Part shown: in pieces, positions 17,623 to 25,466 of the stretch
Numbering within the stretch: position 1 is the stretch's first letter
Layout of the letters: every line of letters starts with the position of its first letter
NCBI RefSeq assembly: GCF_026319305.1
Contig: NZ_JAPDMV010000005.1
Coordinates: 1-64,000, forward strand
Source: Methylophaga sp. OBS4
GTDB taxonomy: Bacteria > Pseudomonadota > Gammaproteobacteria > Nitrosococcales > Methylophagaceae
Reading direction: 5' to 3'
Length of the DNA stretch: 64,000 nucleotides
The notes under the pieces: generated by a model
What the model was told of the DNA's origin: nothing
The model's input: the letters and a program-made list of their open reading frames with translations, nothing else
Database searches by the model: none
Translations under genes and position numbers: made by a program

Positions 17623-18147
17623 GGTGTTTTACCTCCTGCAGCTTCACTGCATTGTCTGCAACATTTCTCCACAAGTACCAGCAAGAGAGATTTGTTTTCC
17701 TGAAATCTAACAGTCATGTTTTCTCGTCGCTACCGGAAAATTGACAAGTATTTTTTGCCATAACAGCAACACATGGAAATAATATTCGACCCTTCTGTTT
17801 TACTGCGAACCAGTATGTTAGTGAGATCTATGACTTTCATTATTCTTAGATAGCTTCTTCTGCGGCATAAGTTTTTTCATCTTTTGTCGATTGCTTAATT
17901 TTTATATAAATAATTTTGGATCCGCTTTAAATCAGCAGATTCTCTTAGTTGTTAAAATTTAAAGCAAAAAGAATGTGTTATGACAAAAAAACAAGGTGGG
18001 CAATGGGACTGAACAATTCTGGACTTCATCAAAAAGGGCGACTATATTTTTTCCTATATAGACACCGTACAGCGTGGAGGCCGACGGTTGCCATGAAAAG
18101 AGTCGTTCCCATCCCGGCACGGGCATAAACAAGACGAGGAGTTAGTG
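17623..18147. other. 525-bp intergenic region, AT-rich
   Basis: Separates the NAD operon from the lipoprotein gene. No convincing open reading frame or RNA gene was seen. Upstream of the macrodomain gene it should hold that operon's promoter. Near 18022-18062 is a diverged copy of the AAAAAGGGGAC...ATTTATTTT repeat family, and at 18108-18141 lies the first copy of a direct repeat described separately. Confidence 0.5.
18108..18141 (+). repeat. Direct repeat, copy 1 (copy 2 at 18567-18599)
   Basis: Both copies share CCGGCACGRGCATAA and an AGGAG end, about 75 percent identical over 33-34 bases, and they flank the lipoprotein gene. Copy 1 supplies that gene's SD (GAGGAG). Copy 2 ends in AAGGAG but has no gene after it on the plus strand, so it may be the 5' leader of a lost gene or a recombination site. 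Confidence 0.6.
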
Positions 18148-18504
18148 ATGAAATACTATCCGGTAAAACTCTTGTTGATCACGCTCGGACTTACCCTATT
18201 GACGGCATGCTCGCCCGACGACAGCCCGGACGAGTTCGAAAAATCAGGCATCGCTAGCAAAGTTGTTGTGACCAAGAAAGTCGGCGGGCAAGTATCTGAT
18301 GTTATTACAGTGCAAGCTAACACTAACCTCAACCACCTATTCGACCTTGGTACGCAACGCGGTGGCGTGCAGGTGGATATTTCCTGCCACCCGGCTGAAC
18401 ATGACTGGTGCACGAATGACTTCCAGACCACCTGTGATGCTCATGGCGGTGGCTTGAGCTCTCAGGAGGATGGCAGCGTCAATTGCAACATACCAGACGC
18501 TTGA
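18148..18504 (+). CDS. Small predicted lipoprotein
   Basis: 118 residues. The N-terminal Lys/Tyr-Lys charge, hydrophobic core and lipobox LLTAC (cysteine about 22) predict cleavage by signal peptidase II and lipid anchoring. The mature part is acidic at first (SPDDSPDE). It has four cysteines in the C-terminal half (CHPAEHDWC, TTCDAHGG and VNC) that could form two disulfides in the periplasm. A GTG three bases upstream could also start; ATG at 18148 fits the GAGGAG spacing better. I do not recognise the family. It is the only plus-strand gene in this accessory block and is flanked by direct repeats. Confidence 0.7.
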   Translation: MKYYPVKLLLITLGLTLLTACSPDDSPDEFEKSGIASKVVVTKKVGGQVSDVITVQANTNLNHLFDLGTQRGGVQVDISCHPAEHDWCTNDFQTTCDAHGGGLSSQEDGSVNCNIPDA

Positions 18505-18543
18505 GCATACATTTGATGGATGAAGCAAGCGATTCAACGCCGG

Positions 18544-18645
18544 ACATAACACAACAAATTTATGTGACCATTCCGGCACGAGCATAACAAAATAAGGAGC
18601 AGTTTGTAGTGGTCAGCGTGGGAACCAGATAAATTTGTTATACGA
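18544..18645. repeat. About 100-bp imperfect palindrome, possible recombination site
   Basis: A perfect 11-bp inverted repeat AACAAATTTAT (18553-18563) / ATAAATTTGTT (18629-18639) is extended by partly matching arms on the inside (TTCC..CACG against CGTGGGAA) and outside (CATAAC against TTATACG). It ends at the stop of the phosphatase-like gene on the minus strand, where it reads CGTATAACAAAT. Size, position and the TAACAA start recall integron attC sites, but the G-TTRRRY core is not exact. A REP-like element is the alternative. Confidence 0.45.
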
Positions 18646-18646
18646 G

Positions 18647-18973
18647 CTACTTAAGCTGGATATGCCTTGCGACCTTTGCCTCCAATAAACGAACAAGGAT
18701 AGGATCCATGCGGGCATATATATCCGGGATATCCAGACAAATGAGTTTTTTGTCTTTTAGCAGTGCTTTAAATTGTGCTGATACCCTGCGCTGATGTGAT
18801 TTTTCCATCACAAAAATAACATCAGCCCATTTAATCAAGTCACCACTTATGGGCCTTTCAGCACCAATGCTGGTGCCGCAGCCTAGAGCATTGATACCGT
18901 TGTATCTTGAGAAGACTGCTTCCCCGGTAGGGCTTCTCAGTCTGTTTTCACTACACACAAATAGCAGATTCAC
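18647..18973 (-). CDS. Low-molecular-weight phosphatase-like protein, copy 1
   Basis: 108 residues. The N-terminal P-loop CSENRLRS at about 7-14 fits C(X)5R-S of low-molecular-weight tyrosine phosphatases and arsenate reductases. The rest is short: ISGDLIKWADVIFVMEKSHQ (the usual aspartate-loop helix region) and CLDIPDIYARMDP near the end. Classical members are about 150 residues and use a late DP aspartate; DIPD or MDP could supply it here. About 70-75 percent identical to the copy at 21783-22109. The substrate is unknown. It begins 39 bases after the stop of the DUF202 gene and is followed by a palindrome. Confidence 0.75.
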   Translation of the reverse strand: MNLLFVCSENRLRSPTGEAVFSRYNGINALGCGTSIGAERPISGDLIKWADVIFVMEKSHQRRVSAQFKALLKDKKLICLDIPDIYARMDPILVRLLEAKVARHIQLK

Positions 18974-19012
18974 TATTTTTCTCGCTCACTGATAATGCCT
19001 GTTGTTTAGTGG

Positions 19013-19285
19013 CTACTCGCTGTTGCGGCGCAGCTTCCTTGCGATGAAAAGGAAGCGATAAATACCAACGATCATCGTTACAGCGCCTGCTGCAATAAGC
19101 ACCCACGCAATAGCGAATAGAGACAGGTAGCCGGGAAAGAAATGGAGCAATATGGCACCTGCCGCCGCGAGTGCCAGGGCCGTACGCACATAAGCCAGCA
19201 ACGTGCGTTCATTGGCCAGGCGAGTTCGTTCCAGCGCCAATTGATCTCGAAGCGCTGTTTCATTCATTGAATTTGCGGGTTCCAT
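19013..19285 (-). CDS. DUF202 (YidH-like) membrane protein
   Basis: 90 residues. The family motif RDQLALERTRLANERTLLAY(V)RTALAL lies at about 13-38, followed by two hydrophobic helices (about 36-52 and 58-80) and a basic end. DUF202 proteins are small inner-membrane proteins of unknown function. A second Met at 19267 is an alternative start; neither has a strong SD. It lies 32 bases after the stop of the TfoX-like gene on the same strand. Confidence 0.85.
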   Translation of the reverse strand: MEPANSMNETALRDQLALERTRLANERTLLAYVRTALALAAAGAILLHFFPGYLSLFAIAWVLIAAGAVTMIVGIYRFLFIARKLRRNSE

Positions 19286-19317
19286 GGATATGTTTGTTAT
19301 GTTCCAGCATTTTGTCG

Positions 19318-19647
19318 CTATTTTTCAGGCAGGCTAATCACAAAGTCCAGGCATTTGGAAACCCAGGCTTCTAACTCCGGCTCTTCTTGAATACCCTCTG
19401 CTTTGACATAAATCATGCCGTTCATTGGCTTGCCTGTAAAATCCATTTCCTTCACATATTCGTAGCCCAAACATTCAGCATAAGCGGCCGCCCCGACTCT
19501 TGCCATCAAGGTATCACCCAATATACCGCAACACATATGGCCACGTACCATAAAGCAAAGGCCGCCGAACATTTTCTTCTCTATGACGTCGGCTCTACCC
19601 GAAAATAGCTCACGTAACCTTTCCGCTAATCCTTCATCATAAGCCAT
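19318..19647 (-). CDS. TfoX N-terminal-domain protein
   Basis: 109 residues with the core KKMFGGLCFMVRGHMCCGILGDTLMARV and a C-terminal ELEAWVSKCLDFV. This is the stand-alone N-terminal TfoX domain that is widespread in bacteria; full-length TfoX/Sxy regulates competence through CRP-S sites. A stand-alone domain of this type has no proven role. Adjacent cysteines (CC in HMCCG) are notable. A second, decayed TfoX-domain gene lies at 14728-14951 and is not closely similar. Confidence 0.85.
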   Translation of the reverse strand: MAYDEGLAERLRELFSGRADVIEKKMFGGLCFMVRGHMCCGILGDTLMARVGAAAYAECLGYEYVKEMDFTGKPMNGMIYVKAEGIQEEPELEAWVSKCLDFVISLPEK

Positions 19648-19743
19648 CGGTATTTATGCCTTTGTTGGGGGAAGGGGGCCGTCATATTTCAGACACTGAC
19701 TTCATCGTATAGTTAAAGCGTACAAACCTGTTCTGCGTTTTTG

Positions 19744-20538
19744 TCATGATTGCTTTGCAGCCGTGATGATCAGAGCGGGCATCACGAAAGCGATACTGCC
19801 ATTGTTCATCAGGAACGGGTGCAGTGACTCCTCTGCCAGCTTGAGAAGACGATCAAACTGCGCATCGTCGAGTAGGCTGCCGAGGGTCCATGCACAGGCC
19901 CTCTCGGTGGAAACCATTGCATTGATTGATTTGAAACGTACCATCCCATCATGTCTTGTGACTTTTGCATTCGAGATACCTGTAGCTGCGCACTGAGAAA
20001 GCAGCTGTTCCGGGTCTCCACACACGAAGGGGGCGCGAAACGACTGTGCAACTTGCTCCCCGAAGAGCCTGTGCAGCAACTCGGTGAATACGGCATAGCC
20101 AGGGGAATGGTCGAGTGCATCACACACTGCTACTGCCAATCGCCCGCCCGGCTTCAGGACGCGTATCATCTCACGAAGCGCCGCGCACTGGTCCTCGAAG
20201 AACATAAACCCGAACTGGCTAACCACCGCATCGAAACTTTCGTCTGCAAACGGTAATGACTCGGCATGTCCCTTCCGCCACTCAATGCTTGAGTTCTTTT
20301 GTCGAGCCACAGCGAGCATGGTTTCATTGGGATCGAGACCCACAACTGCGCCACCATTCCCAACGCGTTCGGCCGCCGAGCAAGCCAGCACACCGGTACC
20401 ACAGGCCACATCAATCACCCTCTGACCCAAGCTGATGTCCGCTGCATCCGCTACGATATTTCCCCATTGCCCGAATAATGCCGGGACGAAGAAGTCATCA
20501 TAGACTTCAGCAGGGGAGCGCGATCCTCGTTCGTTCAT
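19744..20538 (-). CDS. Class I SAM-dependent methyltransferase (UbiE/COQ5-like)
   Basis: 264 residues. Motif I is DVACGTGVLACSAAE (about 43-57), followed by GLDPNETMLAVARQK, the post-motif region AESLPFADESFDAVVSQFGFMFFED, and LKPGGRLAVAVCDALD. These are hallmarks of the Methyltransf_11/UbiE group that methylates small molecules. The C-terminal third has two cysteines in CAATGIS and RACAW. The substrate is unknown. It lies 96 bases upstream of the TfoX-like gene and 58 bases downstream of the hydrolase, both on the same strand. Confidence 0.88.
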   Translation of the reverse strand: MNERGSRSPAEVYDDFFVPALFGQWGNIVADAADISLGQRVIDVACGTGVLACSAAERVGNGGAVVGLDPNETMLAVARQKNSSIEWRKGHAESLPFADESFDAVVSQFGFMFFEDQCAALREMIRVLKPGGRLAVAVCDALDHSPGYAVFTELLHRLFGEQVAQSFRAPFVCGDPEQLLSQCAATGISNAKVTRHDGMVRFKSINAMVSTERACAWTLGSLLDDAQFDRLLKLAEESLHPFLMNNGSIAFVMPALIITAAKQS

Positions 20539-20596
20539 TTGGCACCCCCATTTACTCTTTTAGCGCCTGACGACAGGCGTAAGCTGCACGCTCCAG

Positions 20597-21544
20597 TCAG
20601 GCCGATGACCGAATGTGACGTACTACTTCACTTGGCGCATCAAGAGGTAAAAAATGTCCGCCGTTCTCAACGGTAACGGACTGGACCCCGGAAATTAGCG
20701 ACTCATCGTATTGCCTTTCTTCGGGCAACGCCCAATCCTCCGCTCCCCAGATCATAAAAGTCGGCACGTTGATATTTCCGTACTCAACGCGTGCTCGCTC
20801 CCAGCTTGACGAATTCCTTAAAAGGTTGATGAAACCGCGATAATGACCATGCCGGTTACCGACCCTGTACATCTCTTTCATTAAGGCGGGAGAGATAGAC
20901 TTGGGATCACTGACGCCGCCAGTCAAAACGGCTTTCATAATGAAGTAATTCCGCAGCCGCATAACTGTATCACCCACAACGGGAATAGCGCTCAGCCATA
21001 CCACAACGCGTCCCGGCAGCGAAGCCCGTGCCATTCCTTTTCCCTGGTAGTAATCATAGGGATTGATAGGAATAATGCGGACAACCCGCGGATTGCGGCG
21101 AGCAGCGATAATGAGTGAGATACTCGCACCTATGGATACGCCGCAAAGGGTTACACCGGTCAGGTCAAGTTCATCGAGAAATCCGTTGACGTATTTGACG
21201 AAAAAGTCAGCGTCATATGATCCCTCGGGGATATCGGAATAACCATGCCCGGGATAGTCGAATGCGTACACCGTAAAGTGCTTTGACAGTTCCGGGATCA
21301 CCTTGTGAAACAGATCCATCTGGGTCCTTAGTGTATGGAGCAATACCAGTACCGGGCCTTGCCCGACTTTCAAATAGCGCAGCTTTACGTCATCAACCGT
21401 GACATACGCGGGTTTCAGTCCTGGATCCCATAGCATCGCTTCAGGTGCTTTAGGTGCCGGCCTGAGCGCTTCAACCAGAAACGATACGAGCCAGAGGACG
21501 GCAAACGACGCGAAAAAAATGATCAGGAAGGTGATAAATTTCAT
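20597..21544 (-). CDS. Membrane-anchored alpha/beta hydrolase
   Basis: With the ATG at 21544 (AGGGGA SD) the protein is 315 residues; an upstream Met at 21577 is less likely. An N-terminal transmembrane helix (about 2-24) precedes an alpha/beta hydrolase domain. Visible features are the oxyanion HTLRTQMD region, YPGHGYSD, the nucleophile elbow GVSIGASIS (Ser about 144), the acid region FMIWGAEDWALP, and the catalytic His in GGHFLPLD near the end. The substrate is unknown; esterase or lipase-like action is possible. Upstream on the minus strand is ACCTAACAGG, one of the few RYYYAAC matches in this block. Confidence 0.88.
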   Translation of the reverse strand: MKFITFLIIFFASFAVLWLVSFLVEALRPAPKAPEAMLWDPGLKPAYVTVDDVKLRYLKVGQGPVLVLLHTLRTQMDLFHKVIPELSKHFTVYAFDYPGHGYSDIPEGSYDADFFVKYVNGFLDELDLTGVTLCGVSIGASISLIIAARRNPRVVRIIPINPYDYYQGKGMARASLPGRVVVWLSAIPVVGDTVMRLRNYFIMKAVLTGGVSDPKSISPALMKEMYRVGNRHGHYRGFINLLRNSSSWERARVEYGNINVPTFMIWGAEDWALPEERQYDESLISGVQSVTVENGGHFLPLDAPSEVVRHIRSSA

Positions 21545-21713
21545 GTCGATCCCCTGCTCGTGTGCAGTCCACAACATTTACCTGTTAGGTTTTTTCTTTG
21601 GCAGAATGAGCCTGTAGATAATTCTGTGTAACCGCAGTTTTCAAACGAAGTCCGCCCTTGTTTATTATGCGACTGTTCAAGGGACAGCCAACATGATTTT
21701 TTAACTTATCATT

Positions 21714-21774
21714 AAAAAAGGTGACTGATTTATTTTCCTATTTTCTGTCTAAAAATAAATTTGTCCCCATTTTT
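21714..21774. repeat. Inverted repeat, GGTGAC-ATTTATTTT family
   Basis: The left arm (GGTGACTGATTTATTTT) and right arm (reverse complement GGGGACAAATTTATTTT) pair over 17 bases with about four mismatches around a loop CCTATTTTCTGTCTA. A second copy with a nearly identical loop is at 30628-30684. One-arm relatives are at about 18022-18062 and 47820-47850. It lies just after the stop of the second phosphatase-like gene. Confidence 0.65.
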
Positions 21775-21782
21775 CGAAAGAG

Positions 21783-22109
21783 CTACTTCAGCAGGATATG
21801 TCTGGCGACTTTTTCTTCCAATATGTGAACAAGGGTGGGGTCCATGCGAGGGTACATATCCGGGATATCGAGACAGATAAGCTTTTTGTCTTGTAGCAGC
21901 GCGTTAAACTTTTGGGATACCTCATGTTGATGTGATTTTTCCATAACAAAAATCACATCAGCCCACTCAATCAAATCACCGCTTATGGGTCTTTCAGCAT
22001 CAAATCTGGTACCGCAGCCTATCGCCTTGATACCTTCATATTTTGAGAAGACTGTTTCTCCGGTAGGGCTTCTCGATATGTTCTGACTGCATACAAATAA
22101 TAGATTCAT
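21783..22109 (-). CDS. Low-molecular-weight phosphatase-like protein, copy 2
   Basis: 108 residues, co-linear with the copy at 18647-18973 and about 70-75 percent identical. P-loop CSQNISRS (about 7-14) is closer to the classic phosphatase loop than copy 1, with Cys, Arg and Ser kept. ERPISGDLIEWADVIFVMEKSHQ and CLDIPDMYPRMDP are shared. The family's normal ~150 residues are compressed. Both copies end next to a palindromic repeat, which suggests that each moved together with its downstream element. Confidence 0.78.
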   Translation of the reverse strand: MNLLFVCSQNISRSPTGETVFSKYEGIKAIGCGTRFDAERPISGDLIEWADVIFVMEKSHQHEVSQKFNALLQDKKLICLDIPDMYPRMDPTLVHILEEKVARHILLK

Positions 22110-22215
22110 GATTTCCCTTGCCGCTGGAATAAGGGATATACAAGTACGAGTAAGAATGGATTCTCTCAGTTCATAAACCTGACATTAAAGTATTTTTACC
22201 CTGGCTTCAAAAGCC

Positions 22216-22455
22216 CTAAAACACACTGAGTATGAACCCCACGGCAAGCAGGGCTGCAATAAAATAGAAAAGGTTCGCAAGGTTGGCATTACCGAGCCGC
22301 TCTTTTTGCCGCAGCTCTTTCAGGGCTATCACTTCTCGATCACTCAGATTAGCGCAATGAGTGCACTTCGCCTCGGATTTCGGAAAACGAAGCCCGCAAC
22401 GGCTGCATTTCTGTGAACGCCGTATTTTTACCGGAAGAAATATAGGGCCTGTCAT
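22216..22455 (-). CDS. Zinc-ribbon protein with C-terminal membrane helix
   Basis: 79 residues. A CxxC...CxxC zinc ribbon (CSRCGLRFPKSEAKCTHC, about 17-34) is followed by a charged helix (REVIALKELRQKERLG) and a C-terminal hydrophobic segment (about 60-78). Likely tail-anchored with the metal site in the cytoplasm. The function is unknown and the family was not recognised. Confidence 0.65.
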   Translation of the reverse strand: MTGPIFLPVKIRRSQKCSRCGLRFPKSEAKCTHCANLSDREVIALKELRQKERLGNANLANLFYFIAALLAVGFILSVF

Positions 22456-22551
22456 TGATTAGCTCCTTTCATTTCACCTCATTGGCCAGCCGAGCCCAGT
22501 AGGGGACAGAGTGGTTCTGGCTTTAATTCAGACAGCAGTGCATCAATCAAA

Positions 22552-22872
22552 TCAGCGGTCGTCTGAAGCAGGGATATACTCAACTGAAAACCCTCGAAAA
22601 AGTGAGTATATTCGTAGACCCACATAGGTAAATATTGCCGAGAACAGTCCAAACAAGACGCCTACAATGGCACCGATGAAGGGCGAAACTATCAACCCCT
22701 TTATACCGGTGACGTATTGATCATTCCATTGCACCACCTCAACGCCAAACAGGGCCGCAATACCAAAGATAGAGGTCAACAGCGCCCACCCAATCGTCGA
22801 ACCTAATAAAATGAGCTTTACAATTGATGCACCTCTTATTCTGGCTATGTGTAAAGTTTCCGTATTACGCAT
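22552..22872 (-). CDS. Small two-helix membrane protein, hypothetical
   Basis: 106 residues with two strongly hydrophobic glycine-containing helices (about 18-44 and 60-90) and short charged ends. The family was not recognised. Codon use and spacing (96 bases to the next gene) resemble its neighbours in the accessory block. An AGGAGA SD precedes the ATG by about five bases. Confidence 0.6.
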   Translation of the reverse strand: MRNTETLHIARIRGASIVKLILLGSTIGWALLTSIFGIAALFGVEVVQWNDQYVTGIKGLIVSPFIGAIVGVLFGLFSAIFTYVGLRIYSLFRGFSVEYIPASDDR

Positions 22873-23027
22873 ATCTTCTCCTGCTAACGCCTGCGTTGAT
22901 GGGCCATTTTGGCACTGTGAAGCCGCTGGTTATTAAACCCATGTAACCAACTTAGTACAATCACGCGGGCAGTTCAATGAGGTAACTATCCCATAGCGGA
23001 CCGCAATTCAGACAAACCGGTCTTCGC

Positions 23028-23309
23028 TTACAATAATACCCGGGCAACATCACACACCCGACCATCAACCGTCCGCTGCATCTTATTTTCTATATCAGTG
23101 CAAAGGGACGAGACCTTTTGTGGTGATGTCGAAGCCACAACGAAGGACCATTCGCTGGATTCGAGTCTGTCACGATCGGCACTTTCACAGACAGCGACTG
23201 CCGGATTGCGCCCAAAGCGTTCATGCATGCCGCGTATGCGCTGACGTTTTTCTTTCAGTGAGCTGCATCCGGGCAGGGAAATTTTCAGTGTCAGTACGCC
23301 GATGTACAT
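23028..23309 (-). CDS. DUF503 (YlxP-like) protein
   Basis: 93 residues. The N-terminus MYIGVLTLKISLPGCSSLKEKR matches the DUF503 signature (short beta strand then SLKEKR). The family is small, cytosolic and uncharacterised; in Firmicutes ylxP sits in the nusA-infB-rbfA operon, but no such genes are here. A GGAGG SD-like run (GGAGGCTGCC) precedes the ATG. Confidence 0.75.
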   Translation of the reverse strand: MYIGVLTLKISLPGCSSLKEKRQRIRGMHERFGRNPAVAVCESADRDRLESSEWSFVVASTSPQKVSSLCTDIENKMQRTVDGRVCDVARVLL

Positions 23310-23401
23310 GGGCAGCCTCCTTCTTCTCAGAATTTGTTCCGCTCCACAAGTATCTCCGTCAGCTGTGTATATATGAACAGGCTGAAGTTTGAATTCTTTA
23401 C

Positions 23402-23680
23402 CTAGCCCCCGCTCAGGGCCTGGAAAATGTAAACAGTCCCATCAGCCGGAACAAAATCAGACAGCTTTTTTCTATCAATCACGATGCTGTCATTGATAGC
23501 AAGATGCACATGTCGACGCAGCGCACCATGTTCATCGAGCACGTAATCGGTGAAGCCCGGAGCAATGTCGTTGATCGCGTTCAAAACCTCGGCGACCGGG
23601 CCGGCCGGCACCGTAATCGTCCGGTTCTCTAACTGCGGGAAGAAGCGGTAAAGATGGTCTGTCATTTCAACGCTAGCCAT
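23402..23680 (-). CDS. MoaD/ThiS-family ubiquitin-like sulfur carrier
   Basis: 92 residues with a beta-grasp pattern (VEMTDHLYRFFPQL, ITVPAGPVAEVLNAINDIAPG, VHLAINDSIV, VYIFQALSGG). The C-terminal Gly-Gly is exposed as in MoaD and ThiS, where it is adenylated and thiocarboxylated. It starts five bases after the stop of the Asp-box propeller gene, so the two are translationally coupled. No moeB/thiF activator, moaE or thiG is near, so a role in molybdopterin or thiamine synthesis is not supported by context. Confidence 0.88.
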   Translation of the reverse strand: MASVEMTDHLYRFFPQLENRTITVPAGPVAEVLNAINDIAPGFTDYVLDEHGALRRHVHLAINDSIVIDRKKLSDFVPADGTVYIFQALSGG

Positions 23681-23685
23681 GATAA

Positions 23686-24870
23686 TCAGCCAAATCGCAC
23701 CGAATAAATCGGCGGCAAATTGTTACCGAGACATTGCCAGCTTTCACCGCGGTCTTCTGACAGGTAAACATTACCGGTGGTACTGCCAAAACACAGACAG
23801 TCACCCGAGATATCCAGGCTATGCCTCAGCACAAGGTCGTAGGCGTTATCCTGCGGCAGGCCGTTACGGAAAGTTTGCCAGGACTGACCGCCGTCAGTTG
23901 TGCGGGCAATGCACAGGCCACCGTCAATCGCCATACGTTCTGCATCTGCTTTCGCCGGTATGACCCAGGCGGTAAGTCCGTCATTCGCATCCACCGCGAC
24001 AGGAAATCCAAAATGCACGCCAGCATCCGGCATGCTGACTTTTTTCCAGTTTTGCGCAGCATCATCGCTGTAAAAGATACCGCAGTGATTTTGTTGCCAG
24101 AGATGATCCGGTTGCCCGGGGCAGTTGGTCACGAAATGCGGATCGTGCCCCCATTCCGCTGCAGGGTTCGGCATATAGTCCATCAGCATGCCGCGATTAC
24201 GCCCCGCCCAAGTCTGGCCGCCATCGGTGGTTTCGAGCACACCGGCGGTCGATACCGCGACATACATATGATCCGCATTGCGCGGATCAACAATGATGGA
24301 ATGGATGCCGGGTTCGAATACACCGTAATCAATACTCGCCGGCGTGCCGCTCCAACGGTTCTCACTGGTGGCATCGCCGGTAAACAAATCGCCACCGCGA
24401 CTTTCATGGTTCCACAGCGGGCGGTTGAGTTCCCAGCTATCGCCGCCGTCATCGCTGACAAACAAACCGCCGGGGATCGTGCCGGTGTACAGCCTGCCGG
24501 GCTGATCAGCATGGCCAAACGTAATATTCCAGATCTTATAGACAATGGCGTCGCTGTACTCAGCTTGCGCGGACGGTGCTTCCGGATCGAAATCCGGGGT
24601 AGGCATGTAATTGACGATATGGCGTGCGCCCTCGGGGTACTTGACGGACATCAGATCCTCCCAGGTCGCCCCCTGGTCTCGCGAACGTGACAGCTTCGTT
24701 CCCCAGTGACCATGATCCAGGGAAGCCCATAAGGTGCCATCCCGCGGATCACGCGCCGCGTAACAGACAGGAATGCCCGCATGCGTGATGGGCCGAGGAC
24801 GCCAGCCAGTATTTATACGATCAAAGATTACGGTGCCTTTGCGAGTACCCAGTAAAATAATATTAGACAT
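23686..24870 (-). CDS. Asp-box (BNR/sialidase-like) beta-propeller protein
   Basis: 394 residues, no signal peptide (MSNIILLGTRKGTVIF), so probably cytosolic. At least six Asp-box-like turns are visible: SRDQGATW, SDDGGDSW, TTDGGQTW, SDDAAQNW, TTDGGQSW and SEDRGESW. This spacing suits a six- or seven-bladed propeller like VPS10/sialidase folds. Sialidase catalytic arginines and the FRIP motif were not identified, so glycosidase activity should not be assumed. It is paired with a MoaD/ThiS-like gene five bases downstream. Together they form a two-gene unit of unknown role. Confidence 0.85.
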   Translation of the reverse strand: MSNIILLGTRKGTVIFDRINTGWRPRPITHAGIPVCYAARDPRDGTLWASLDHGHWGTKLSRSRDQGATWEDLMSVKYPEGARHIVNYMPTPDFDPEAPSAQAEYSDAIVYKIWNITFGHADQPGRLYTGTIPGGLFVSDDGGDSWELNRPLWNHESRGGDLFTGDATSENRWSGTPASIDYGVFEPGIHSIIVDPRNADHMYVAVSTAGVLETTDGGQTWAGRNRGMLMDYMPNPAAEWGHDPHFVTNCPGQPDHLWQQNHCGIFYSDDAAQNWKKVSMPDAGVHFGFPVAVDANDGLTAWVIPAKADAERMAIDGGLCIARTTDGGQSWQTFRNGLPQDNAYDLVLRHSLDISGDCLCFGSTTGNVYLSEDRGESWQCLGNNLPPIYSVRFG

Positions 24871-25088
24871 AGTTTTGCCCTCATATATTTACGTTGATTC
24901 ATGTACTAACTGCGATCTATAACCCCAATATTCAGTGGCGGCCTTTGCGAGACTCAAGGAGCAACCAACATGATTTTTCTAAATTACCACTCAACTCTAA
25001 TTGTTCACAAATCATGGCTGACCACTTGAATACGGAGCGCAGCGGAGTTAGCTGTCCGGCAACCTGCACTTGTTATGCGCCCGTTTAA

Positions 25089-25466
25089 CTAAGCCGAATC
25101 TCTATCCCACTCAATATTGCTCTTAGACCTGTCAAAATAAGGGGCAAACACGGAAAGAGCTGCAAAGCTTTGCCCTTCTTCGAGTATCGGGCCGTGGAGT
25201 GTATTTTGTGGAATGAATACCAGATCACCTTTACCCACTTTCTTTACTTCGTTACCAACTTGGAAGTCAACATTACCTTCAATGATAACGAGTATCTCGT
25301 CGTGGTATTTCTGAGTATGAAGTGCATTTCCACTGTCACGAACTATTCCGACATTCGCAGTCAAATGCTTTCCATCAAAAACGAAAGCTCTTTTGATCGG
25401 ATCATTTTTTGTCGACTCATCTGTTTCAAGCGACTCAACTATCTGATTGAGGTTTCGAAAGTACAT
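25089..25466 (-). CDS. Cupin-domain protein
   Basis: 125 residues with a single cupin barrel. Motif 1 is HTQKYHDEILVIIEGNVDF (two His plus Glu metal ligands), and motif 2 is KGDLVFIPQNTLHGP (His). These would bind one divalent metal. The start at 25466 follows AAAGGAGG; a GTG one codon earlier is equally possible. Its A+T-rich codons differ from the nearby antiporter and ATPase. Its stop overlaps a palindromic GTTTAAC, and GCGCATAACAAG follows on the minus strand. The function cannot be inferred from sequence. Confidence 0.75.
   Translation of the reverse strand: MYFRNLNQIVESLETDESTKNDPIKRAFVFDGKHLTANVGIVRDSGNALHTQKYHDEILVIIEGNVDFQVGNEVKKVGKGDLVFIPQNTLHGPILEEGQSFAALSVFAPYFDRSKSNIEWDRDSA

Noticed and set aside
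17623-18147. Possible small RNA or gene in the 525-bp gap
   Set aside because: No stem with a T tract, no SD plus open frame, and only diverged repeat units were visible.
23821-24690. 289-residue plus-strand frame opposite the Asp-box propeller gene
   Set aside because: Shadow of the propeller coding strand; the propeller has repeated Asp-box motifs and a coupled partner.
23686-24870. Exo-alpha-sialidase activity
   Set aside because: Asp boxes are present but the arginine triad and FRIP motif were not found, and no signal peptide is visible.
25065-25090. Exact attC core beside the cupin gene
   Set aside because: GTTTAAC fits RYYYAAC, but the second core and the paired inner arms are not clear, so it is kept only as a hint in the cassette finding.
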